A stretch of DNA of 6,258 bases, taken from the NCBI GenBank assembly GCA_002748015.1, contig PDRH01000094.1:1-6258 (forward strand), read 5' to 3'. The notes under the pieces are model-generated. The model was not told the origin of the DNA. It saw nothing but the letters and a program-made list of their open reading frames with translations, and searched no databases. This DNA comes from Bacteroidota bacterium (GTDB lineage Bacteria; Bacteroidota; Bacteroidia; Bacteroidales; CAJPTX01). Below, one piece after another: positions 1-5,677 of this stretch; positions within the stretch are counted from its first letter, which is position 1, and each line of letters begins with the position of its first letter. Made by a program: the position numbers and the translations under genes.

Positions 1-1855
1 CGTAGACATCGCGGTACACCCCATCGGCGTCCGGCTTCTGCAGCTTGAAGTTGCCTATGGCCGACTGCACATTGATTGCCACCGGGCCGGTGGGGGTCTC
101 CGCAGTGGTGGTCTCAGCCCAGGCCACCAGGTTCAGGTAGCAGAAGTATTTAGGTGTCGGCTGCGTACGCTTGAAGGTAACCGCCTTGGAGCCAATGCAC
201 TGATTTTTCGGGTTTTCCGGTAATGCTGGAAGGATGGCCCCCCCCCGTTGCGACTGCTTCGATGCCCCCTCTATGCCAGACATATGCAGGACGGCTATCT
301 TCTCGTCCGCGGCTATACTAACCCCCTTATCCGTAGTCTCTGCAATACGAATGCTTTTTTGCTCCCCCTCGTCTATCTGGAACGCAGGCCGCCCGCTCAC
401 CTTCACCGTGGTGCCATCCTTGGTGCCCACTATATAGATGAACTCATCCCTATAGTTGCCCACAACCCCCTGCACCACCGAGTAGTAGCGCCCCAGCAGC
501 TTAAGCGGCACCATCTGATCCTCCACGGCATCCTGATTCGGCGTTACGGCCAGGTCGTCCCTACTCAGCACTACAACCTCCCCCTGCACCACCTCCACAA
601 TGCTCCCCTGCAGGCGCTTCAGGCTCGCCCTATTCTCATTCTGGTAGCAGTTCCAGTTGTAGTGGCTATTCGGCCGATAGGGCACCAGGATGGAGCTCTG
701 CCCAGCCTTCTCGAAGAATATCTTGTACACATGCTTCCCCTGGTAGGGCCCAGATGTCGGCACCGTCCCCTGGAGCTCCCCCTGATTGGCCCCCCCGCCA
801 CCGTAGATCCCAACCCCCGTCTTCTTCACGAAGAGGGTGTTCGGGGTTACCACCGTAATGAGCGTATTCGGCTTGGCGGCCGTCACGGTAATCGAGCAGT
901 ACGGGCGCGCCATCCAGTCGAAGTAATCAGATTTAAGGTCGGTCTGCATCGGCACGTAGAAGCGATCTCCTGCCTTACCTATGGCATTGGCCGCCTTGAG
1001 CGCAATCAGCTCCATATTCCAGTCCGTGGCGATCTCGACGTAGCTCGTCAGCAGGTTCAACGGCACGTTAGGGTTACCCGGCCTAAACTTGTAGGGGATG
1101 GCCGTCCAGTACCTCTCATTGGGGTCGGTAATGGTCGTCCCCGTAGTCGGGTCGAAGTTCTCACGGCGGTAGCGACGAACCCGATTCTCCACGTCCATCA
1201 GCGCATCCTGGTAGGCCTTCCACTGCGCATTACCCGCCGGATTCGGACTCGCATCCTTATATTGAATATTCACGCGGTTGATTTCCTCACGCCGGTAGTC
1301 CATCAGCTTCGGGAGCGCCGGCCTATTCCAGACCGTATCCATCACCTCCGCCCACATGTGCACCCCCTTGTTCGTCTGGTTGATAATCAGCCTATCGGGG
1401 TCCGTGGTATCGCTCTTCGACCAGCACAATAGGTTCTCGATGAACTTCCCCCGGTCCTTCTCAGGGCAGCTCGCCAGGTAGGAGGCCTTAATCTCCGGCT
1501 TGTAGAAGAGGCTCAGGGACTCATCCGCCCCAGTCCCATTGCTGCTTACCACATTCCCCGAATGCCGCGTAAGCTGAATGCGCTTCGTACTCCCACTCTT
1601 CATCGTGAAAACCAGCTCCGTAAAGTCATCCTCCTCGGCCGGCAGGTCGATGTGCACCCGCACATCATGGTCCAAGGTGGAGATATTCAGGTAGCAATCA
1701 AAAAAATCCTTCCCATGGGGCCGGTTTATCTCCGGCACATCGAACCAGAAGTCATCCCCCTGCTGCGCCCACCCGCAGGGCATGTACCCCAGCGCCAATA
1801 GCCCCAGCGCCAACAAGACCTTAAACCGTCTAAAGAAGCCTATATATACTTTCAT
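1..1855 (-). CDS. Secreted IgGFc-binding-like surface protein, N-terminal 618 residues (runs off left edge)
   Basis: The minus-strand frame is open from ATG at 1855 to position 1, giving 618 complete codons with no stop; the C-terminus is outside the window. An in-frame TAG lies five codons upstream of this ATG, so the start can only be here or at GTG codons one or two positions earlier. Residues 1-30 form a signal peptide: a basic start, a Leu-rich core, and likely cleavage after GWA. The mature protein opens with DFWFDVPEINRPHG, followed by YLNISTLDHDVRVHI. Residues 523-577 contain VLHMSG, GGAILPALPE, CIGSKAV and YLNLVAW. As I recall it, this order fits the IgGFc-binding N-terminal-like region of large Bacteroidota surface proteins, which often end in type IX secretion sorting domains. 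Whether this protein has such a domain cannot be seen. Residues about 171-269 look like a charged insertion. Role is unknown; adhesion or host binding is a family-level guess. Family confidence is good, function low. Confidence 0.85.
   Translation of the reverse strand, partial: MKVYIGFFRRFKVLLALGLLALGYMPCGWAQQGDDFWFDVPEINRPHGKDFFDCYLNISTLDHDVRVHIDLPAEEDDFTELVFTMKSGSTKRIQLTRHSGNVVSSNGTGADESLSLFYKPEIKASYLASCPEKDRGKFIENLLCWSKSDTTDPDRLIINQTNKGVHMWAEVMDTVWNRPALPKLMDYRREEINRVNIQYKDASPNPAGNAQWKAYQDALMDVENRVRRYRRENFDPTTGTTITDPNERYWTAIPYKFRPGNPNVPLNLLTSYVEIATDWNMELIALKAANAIGKAGDRFYVPMQTDLKSDYFDWMARPYCSITVTAAKPNTLITVVTPNTLFVKKTGVGIYGGGGANQGELQGTVPTSGPYQGKHVYKIFFEKAGQSSILVPYRPNSHYNWNCYQNENRASLKRLQGSIVEVVQGEVVVLSRDDLAVTPNQDAVEDQMVPLKLLGRYYSVVQGVVGNYRDEFIYIVGTKDGTTVKVSGRPAFQIDEGEQKSIRIAETTDKGVSIAADEKIAVLHMSGIEGASKQSQRGGAILPALPENPKNQCIGSKAVTFKRTQPTPKYFCYLNLVAWAETTTAETPTGPVAINVQSAIGNFKLQKPDADGVYRDVY
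238..246 (-). repeat. Nine-base homopolymer (G9 on the coding strand) inside the surface-protein gene
   Basis: Nine consecutive C on the plus strand read as nine G in the minus-strand gene, within codons CGG GGG GGG (Arg537-Gly538-Gly539). The reading frame continues correctly into the conserved-looking GGAILP segment, so the sequenced state encodes the in-frame protein. A one-base slip would frameshift everything downstream. A shorter run of seven lies at 790-796 in the same gene. Confidence 0.9.
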
Positions 1856-1917
1856 CACCACGATACTCTAAAATATCCTCTAATACTAATCAGAACAGGC
1901 AATGCTATCCTGCGGGG

Positions 1918-1948
1918 CGAAAATATGAAATCTCCCACGCATACAAAA
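1918..1948 (-). promoter_or_regulatory. Candidate Bacteroidota-type promoter for the surface-protein gene
   Basis: On the minus strand TTTTG (1948-1944) is followed after 18 bases by TATTTTCG (1925-1918). The second box matches the Bacteroidota -7 consensus TAnnTTTG at five of six defined bases, and the first fits the -33 TTG-type box at about the right spacing. A start a few bases downstream would leave a leader of roughly 55-60 bases before the ATG at 1855. The mismatch in the -7 box keeps confidence moderate. Confidence 0.4.
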
Positions 1949-1955
1949 GCCACCC

Positions 1956-1987
1956 AACTATTTGACGAGCCGCGCTAGAAAATAGTT
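1956..1987. repeat. Palindrome AACTATTT / AAATAGTT upstream of the candidate promoter
   Basis: AACTATTT at 1956-1963 is perfectly reverse-complementary to AAATAGTT at 1980-1987. Between them AGC (1968-1970) and GCT (1974-1976) pair around almost the same centre. It lies just upstream of the candidate -33 box of the minus-strand gene, the position of an operator or activator site. A further pair, CTCCCAC (1932-1938) and GTGGGAG (2014-2020), lies around a nearby centre. A protein-binding site is inferred from position only. Confidence 0.45.
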
Positions 1988-2095
1988 TCAGACGGCAGAG
2001 TGTGGGATGCGATGTGGGAGCATTAACGGATTATGCGCATTGCTAGCACCAGCCGCATCAGCGATGCAGCTCAGGCGAATAAACGTCCATTGCAA

Positions 2096-2208
2096 CGGCG
2101 CGGGGAGCCGACTACCACTACGGGCCCCTGCGCCAAGCAACACCACGCCCCGGCACGCAATATACCGCCCACTACAGATCAACGGCCCGTAGGCATAGCG
2201 GCTCGCCG
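2096..2208. repeat. Nested, interrupted inverted repeat (possible structured RNA or cruciform)
   Basis: Several complementary segments share nearly one centre, about 2152-2155. CTACGGGCC (2118-2126) pairs with GGCCCGTAG (2184-2192), nine perfect pairs. GAGCCG (2105-2110) pairs with CGGCTC (2199-2204). CGGC (2096-2099) pairs with GCCG (2205-2208). Inside, TGCG (2129-2132) pairs with CGCA (2156-2159), and CC/GG can extend it past a two-base bulge. Farther out TCAGGC (2071-2076) can pair with GCCTGA (2227-2232), and ATGCA (2064-2068) with TGCAT (2236-2240). The shared centre makes pure chance less likely, although the region is GC-rich. The strand of any transcript is unknown. Confidence 0.5.
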
Positions 2209-2233
2209 CATGCCGAATCGCCGCATGCCTGAA
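2203..2233. repeat. Tandem pair of 15-16-bp units around GCCGCATGCC
   Basis: TCGCCGCATGCCGAA (2203-2217) is followed directly by TCGCCGCATGCCTGAA (2218-2233), identical apart from one inserted T. A partial third copy, GGCATGCTGAA, occurs at 2251-2261. Each unit contains the palindrome GCATGC. They abut the right arm of the nested inverted repeat. They could be binding sites or a slippage duplication. Confidence 0.6.
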
Positions 2234-2287
2234 TTTGCATGGCATCCCCCGGCATGCTGAAACTGCCACCACCAATTAAAAAACAAG

Positions 2288-2325
2288 CCCTAACCCTCCC
2301 TCCACCCCAGCCCTACCCCGCCCCC
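2288..2325 (-). other. Strong G-quadruplex-forming motif on the minus strand
   Basis: Read on the minus strand, this stretch has seven G-runs of length 5, 4, 3, 4, 3, 3 and 3, separated by loops C, TA, CT, TGGA, A and TTA. That far exceeds the usual requirement of four runs of three with short loops. It sits directly beside the 13-bp hairpin. Whether it folds in the cell, and in DNA or RNA, is not known. Confidence 0.7.
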
Positions 2326-2329
2326 GGGG

Positions 2330-2364
2330 CCCCTCCGAATTTCACCAGCATAAATTCGGAGGGG
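2330..2364. repeat. Perfect 13-bp inverted repeat with 9-base loop (stable hairpin)
   Basis: CCCCTCCGAATTT (2330-2342) is exactly complementary to AAATTCGGAGGGG (2352-2364), with loop CACCAGCAT. A 13-bp perfect stem is very unlikely by chance in this length of sequence. No T-run follows immediately on either strand, so it is not a standard intrinsic terminator, and it lies between divergent genes where a terminator is not expected. The outer CCCC can alternatively pair with GGGG at 2326-2329, which could give competing folds. Confidence 0.8.
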
Positions 2365-2379
2365 AAGCGAAGGCGGATA

Positions 2380-2394
2380 GGAGGTAAAACCTCC
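2380..2394. repeat. Small perfect hairpin GGAGGT-AAA-ACCTCC
   Basis: Six perfect pairs close a three-base loop. It lies 15 bases after the larger 13-bp hairpin in the purine-rich part of the intergenic region. The left arm resembles a Shine-Dalgarno core, but no start codon with a plausible reading frame follows. Confidence 0.45.
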
Positions 2395-2484
2395 ATTCTG
2401 GCTAGGAATGCGGGATACAGGGGGAGCGAAATGCGCTGAAATAAGGGGAGAGTAGGGCAAATGCAACAATATTATTAGAATACA

Positions 2485-2514
2485 GCCCATTATCTGTTGT
2501 GGGATATGATGGGC
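2485..2514. repeat. Imperfect hairpin upstream of the 295-residue gene
   Basis: GCCCATTATC (2485-2494) pairs with GATA-TG-ATGGGC (2503-2514), giving ten pairs with a two-base bulge and an eight-base loop. It could be an operator or leader structure for the plus-strand gene starting at 2630. Evidence is pairing alone. Confidence 0.3.
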
Positions 2515-2574
2515 GATTTAACTGTTCTGCAGGCAGATTGGAAGGGCGGATAAAAGCGGTCGGCGGAAGGCGGA

Positions 2575-2607
2575 GGATAACATATTCATTCTTTCTGCGT
2601 TATATCC
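2575..2607. repeat. Imperfect hairpin just ahead of the 295-residue gene
   Basis: GGATAAC (2575-2581) pairs with GTTA-TA-TCC (2599-2607), seven pairs with a two-base bulge and a 17-base loop. It ends 22 bases before the ATG at 2630, so it would fall in or near the leader. Weak and possibly coincidental. Confidence 0.25.
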
Positions 2608-2629
2608 TACAAATTCAAACGGATAAGCT

Positions 2630-3517
2630 ATGCCTCTTTCCCTGAAGTACACCCTCGCATTCCTGGTGGCCATCCTTGCGCTGGTGGTCATTTCCTGGGG
2701 TAGCGAAAAGCCCCCCGCAAAGCGGAGGGCAACGGACGAAGCGGATGCGCAACTGCTGTCGCTCTGGGAGGCCTCCTCGCGCAATCAGGCGGACACCAGC
2801 CTCGGACGCCGCGTGGTGGAGGAGCTGGTGGCACGGCTGGAGAAGGCCGGAGAGATCGAGGCCCACGTGCCACACCTGCAGGGGATGAAAGACCTGCTCG
2901 CGCCGGATGGTTTGCTACGCGTGCTCAGCTGGCAGCATGAGATGGGCGACCGTAGCTACCTGTACATGGGGGTGGTCGCCTACAGGGCCGGACGGAGGGG
3001 CGAGCTGCGCGTAGTGGCGCTCGAGGATCGGCAGCTACCGGTGGGCGACGGGAACATAAAGCCGGAATGGGAGAGGATGAGCTTCGGGCCGGCAGAGTGG
3101 CTGGGGGCAGGCTACTATGATATTCAGGACTTTTCGTACGCCGATGGGCAGAACTACCTCCTGCTGGGGATAGCCGGGGGTAGCCCCTTCGTGCAGCGCC
3201 GCGTAGTGGAGACGCTGGAGGTGCGGCCGGATGGTACGCTGCGTTTCGGCGTGCCTGCCATACGGGATCTACGTTCGCGCAGATGCCGCCTACTCTTCAG
3301 CTACAACGCCCGGGTAGCCATGACGGTACACCTCCTGGACAACCGCCGGGTGGTGCTGCTGGACCACCTCTCACCCGCCTCGGGGCAGTACAGGGGGATG
3401 CCCCAGTTCTACGGCCCGGACTTCTCGCAGGATGCGCTACGGCTACTCTCATCGGGCGAATGGCGGCTGGAGAAGGACGTGGTGGTGGAGGCCCCCCGGG
3501 ATGGCGCGCATCGCTGA
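2630..3517 (+). CDS. Conserved Bacteroidota protein of unknown function with N-terminal membrane segment
   Basis: The 295-residue protein starts at ATG 2630 and ends at TGA 3515-3517. Residues about 7-22 form a hydrophobic segment followed by a charged stretch (EKPPAKRR), so it is exported or anchored by its N-terminus. There is no lipobox Cys and no clear cleavage site. Residues about 40-75 are likely helical. The C-terminal half carries a pattern I recognise from uncharacterised Bacteroidota proteins: GAGYYDIQDF (159-168), YLLLGIAGG (176-184), FGVPAI (206-211), LLFSYNARVAMTV (221-233), LLDHLSP (243-249) and YGPDFSQDAL (261-270). The repeated short strands suggest a mostly beta domain. No catalytic motif is evident and I assign no function. 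It is separated by 75 bp from the DPP III gene, which has its own candidate promoter. No convincing promoter or Shine-Dalgarno sequence was seen upstream. Confidence 0.85.
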   Translation: MPLSLKYTLAFLVAILALVVISWGSEKPPAKRRATDEADAQLLSLWEASSRNQADTSLGRRVVEELVARLEKAGEIEAHVPHLQGMKDLLAPDGLLRVLSWQHEMGDRSYLYMGVVAYRAGRRGELRVVALEDRQLPVGDGNIKPEWERMSFGPAEWLGAGYYDIQDFSYADGQNYLLLGIAGGSPFVQRRVVETLEVRPDGTLRFGVPAIRDLRSRRCRLLFSYNARVAMTVHLLDNRRVVLLDHLSPASGQYRGMPQFYGPDFSQDALRLLSSGEWRLEKDVVVEAPRDGAHR

Positions 3518-3525
3518 GAGCGATG
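3509..3525 (+). repeat. Hairpin spanning the stop codon of the 295-residue gene
   Basis: CATCGCT (3509-3515) pairs perfectly with AGCGATG (3519-3525) around loop GAG. The TGA stop (3515-3517) lies at the loop. No T-run follows directly, so it is not a canonical intrinsic terminator, but it could stabilise the transcript end or weaken read-through. Confidence 0.35.
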
Positions 3526-3558
3526 GCGGCAAGCGCACGGTAATCTATAATGATTTTG

Positions 3559-3566
3559 TATATTTG
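3559..3566 (+). promoter_or_regulatory. Bacteroidota -7 promoter element ahead of the DPP III gene
   Basis: TATATTTG matches TAnnTTTG at all defined positions and lies 26 bases before the ATG at 3593, implying a short leader of about 20 bases. No clear TTG -33 box is seen at the expected distance, where the sequence is GC-rich. This would start DPP III, and probably gcvT, independently of the upstream gene. Confidence 0.55.
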
Positions 3567-3592
3567 CACCGCAAGGGCCAATACCCTGTACG

Positions 3593-5650
3593 ATGAGAAT
3601 GTTGCTACGCTATGCGTTCCTGCTGCTTGCGCCGCTGGCCCTGCTGGGGCTAACGGTCTGCGGGGGGGCGCAAAAAGATAATGGAATGGACAATATACCC
3701 TGGACGATAGACCAATTCGCCGACGTGCGGATCATGCGCTACGAGATACCCGAATGGGATTCGCTGAGCCTACGGCAAAAGGAGTTGCTGTACTACCTGG
3801 GGCAGGCGGCCCTCTGCGGGCGTGATATCCTCTGGGATCAGAACTACCGCTACAACCTGGCCATCCGCCACATACTGGAGGGGATATACAAGGGCTACCA
3901 GGGCGAGCGTTCCGGGGAGAAATGGGAGGCCTTCGTGGTGTACCTCAAGCGGCTGTGGTTCTCCAACGGGATTCACCACCACTACGGGGAGACGAAGATA
4001 GAGCCAGGCTTCGATGCGGAGTACTTCATGACCCTAGTGGCCAACACGCCAGCGGAGCAGCTGCCCGAGGGCTTTGGGGACCAGGAGGAGCTGCTGAGCT
4101 TTGCGCTCCCGATTCTCTTCGATCCGCTGGTGGCACGCAAGCGCGTGAACAAGGCGGAGGGAGAGGATCTGCTAGCCACCTCATCGACAAACCTCTACTA
4201 CAATGTAACCGAGGGGGAGGCCGAAGCCTTCTACGAGGAGCTGGCCCAGGATGTGAATAATCCCAAGCTATCGTACGGGATGAACAGCCAGCTGGTGAAG
4301 GAGAACGGGGAGATATTCGAGCATACCTGGCGCGTGGGTGGCATGTACACCGAGGCGCTGGAGCAGATAGTGAGGTGGCTGGAGAAGGCGCAGGGCGTAG
4401 CTGAAACGCCAGAGCAGGAGGCGGCGATAGCCCACCTCATCAGCTTCTACCGCACGGGGAGGCTCGAGGATTTCAATGCCCACTGCCTGGCCTGGGTGCA
4501 GGACACCTCGGCGCTGGTGGACTTCGTCAACGGTTTCATAGAGGACTACGGCGACCCGCTGGGGCGTAAGTGCACCTGGGAGGGCTACGCGAACTTCAAG
4601 GACATGGAGGCCACCAAGCGCGCGGAAGTCCTCTCGCAGCATGCACAGTGGTTCGAGGATAATTCACCGACAGACAAGGCCTACAAGAAGGCCAACGTGA
4701 AGGGTGTTACAGCCAAGGTGGTCAACGCGGTGCAGCTAGGGGGCGACGTATACCCCTCCTCGCCGATAGGCATCAACCTGCCGAATGCGGACTGGATCCG
4801 CGCCGAGCATGGGTCCAAGAGCGTTACCCTCGAGAACATCACCCACGCCTACGAGAAGGCCTCGCAGGGGAATGGATTCCTGGAGGAGTTCGCCGCATCG
4901 CCCGAGGAGATCGCCCGGCACAAAGAGTTCGGAACGCTCGCCGGATCGCTACACACCGACCTGCATGAGTGCCTGGGGCATGGGTCTGGGCAGCTCGCCC
5001 CCGGAGTATCCAACAAGGCTCTCAAGAGCTACGCATCGACCCTGGAGGAGGCGCGGGCCGACCTGTTCGCCCTGTACTACATCCGGGACCCGAAGCTGGT
5101 AGAGCTGGGGATACTACCCGATTCGGGGCAATACTCGGAGGCGGAGTACGACGGTTTCATCCGCAACGGACTCATGACGCAGATGGTTCGCATAGAAAAG
5201 GGGGCTTCCATCGAGGAGGACCACATGCGCAACCGTGCACTGATAGCCCGTTGGTGCTATGAGAAGGGGAAAAAGGACAATATCATCAGCATGGAGAAGC
5301 GAGAGGGCAAGACCTACGTGCAGATCCATGATTACGATGGCCTACGTAGCCTGTTCGGTGGGTTGCTCCGCGAGGTGCAGCGGATAAAGAGCGAGGGGGA
5401 CTACGCTGCCGGCAAGGCGCTGGTGGAGGGCTACGGCGTGCGGATAGACCCCGCCCTACACGAGGAGGTGCTGACCCGCTACGCTGCGCTCAATCTTGCG
5501 CCCTACGGCGGGTTCGTCAACCCTGTGCTGGAGCCGGTGATGGAGGGCGATTCGATGGTAGATGTTAGGGTGCGCTACGTGGACGACTACGCGGCGCAGA
5601 TGATGGAGTACTCGCAGAAGTACGGATTCCTGCCCTATAGCATCAAGTAG
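3593..5650 (+). CDS. Dipeptidyl peptidase III (zinc metallopeptidase family M49), exported
   Basis: This 685-residue enzyme would cleave dipeptides from the N-termini of short peptides. The zinc motif HECLGH is at residues 458-463, within HTDLHECLGHGSGQL. The second motif EEARAD is at 485-490. By family knowledge His458 and His463 bind zinc, Glu459 is the catalytic base, and Glu486 is the third ligand; the 28-residue spacing from the first His to Glu486 fits bacterial members. Other family-like stretches are WFSNGIHHHYGE, VGGMYTEALEQIVRWLEKA, VDFVNGFIEDYGDPLG and GINLPNADWI. HECLGH, with Cys, is the form I associate with Bacteroidota enzymes. Residues 1-22 are a hydrophobic export signal ending LTVC at 20-23; Val before Cys is not a normal lipobox, so lipoprotein or ordinary cleavage after Ala26 are both possible. 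Length is near full for the bacterial family. Gene gcvT follows after 27 bp. Confidence 0.96.
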   Translation: MRMLLRYAFLLLAPLALLGLTVCGGAQKDNGMDNIPWTIDQFADVRIMRYEIPEWDSLSLRQKELLYYLGQAALCGRDILWDQNYRYNLAIRHILEGIYKGYQGERSGEKWEAFVVYLKRLWFSNGIHHHYGETKIEPGFDAEYFMTLVANTPAEQLPEGFGDQEELLSFALPILFDPLVARKRVNKAEGEDLLATSSTNLYYNVTEGEAEAFYEELAQDVNNPKLSYGMNSQLVKENGEIFEHTWRVGGMYTEALEQIVRWLEKAQGVAETPEQEAAIAHLISFYRTGRLEDFNAHCLAWVQDTSALVDFVNGFIEDYGDPLGRKCTWEGYANFKDMEATKRAEVLSQHAQWFEDNSPTDKAYKKANVKGVTAKVVNAVQLGGDVYPSSPIGINLPNADWIRAEHGSKSVTLENITHAYEKASQGNGFLEEFAASPEEIARHKEFGTLAGSLHTDLHECLGHGSGQLAPGVSNKALKSYASTLEEARADLFALYYIRDPKLVELGILPDSGQYSEAEYDGFIRNGLMTQMVRIEKGASIEEDHMRNRALIARWCYEKGKKDNIISMEKREGKTYVQIHDYDGLRSLFGGLLREVQRIKSEGDYAAGKALVEGYGVRIDPALHEEVLTRYAALNLAPYGGFVNPVLEPVMEGDSMVDVRVRYVDDYAAQMMEYSQKYGFLPYSIK

Positions 5651-5677
5651 TATTACAATAACAGTTAGTAGATAGAT

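Larger units (their letters stand above)
1856..2629. other. 774-bp divergent intergenic region, structured, no convincing gene
   Basis: This region separates the start of the minus-strand surface-protein gene from the start of the plus-strand 295-residue gene, so it should carry promoters for both. A candidate promoter is visible only for the minus-strand gene. The middle part (about 2030-2260) is GC-rich with nested inverted repeats. About 2262-2340 is very C-rich on the plus strand, and about 2355-2460 is purine-rich. Short open frames here (for example 1988-2275 minus and 2033-2260 plus) have Cys/His/Arg-rich, low-quality translations and no recognisable family. I saw no tRNA, rRNA or CRISPR array. 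A structured non-coding RNA is possible but unproven. Confidence 0.6.

Noticed and set aside
248..1432. A 394-codon open frame on the plus strand
   Set aside because: It is exactly codon-antisense to the surface-protein gene and is open because that gene rarely uses TTA, CTA and TCA codons. Its His/Arg/Leu/Pro-rich translation resembles no protein, while the opposite strand encodes a signal peptide and family motifs.
2118..2192. Invertible promoter with inverted-repeat ends, as known in Bacteroides capsule loci
   Set aside because: The 9-bp arms are shorter than usual, the 57-base interior contains no promoter-like boxes, and the candidate promoter lies outside. Kept only as an alternative to test.
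1988..2275. A 95-codon minus-strand frame, and overlapping plus-strand frames at 2007-2192 and 2033-2260
   Set aside because: The translations are rich in Cys, His, Arg, Ala and Pro without domains or a start context. The region is better explained as structured non-coding DNA.
2330..2364. Intrinsic transcription terminator
   Set aside because: The stem is strong, but no T-run follows on either strand and the flanking genes are divergent.
2239..2490. Short frames on both strands across the C-rich and purine-rich tracts (2239-2439 plus, 2290-2490 minus)
   Set aside because: They are low-complexity Pro- or Gly-rich products of skewed composition, run through the hairpin and have no recognisable family.
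1856..2629. CRISPR array or insertion-sequence remnant
   Set aside because: The short repeats are not regularly spaced with unique spacers, and there are no transposase fragments, terminal repeats with target duplications, or adjacent cas genes.
3922..4260. A 112-codon plus-strand frame inside the DPP III gene, plus other frames up to 124 codons on both strands
   Set aside because: They overlap a gene with complete M49 motifs in the main frame and have no recognisable content, so they are shadow frames.
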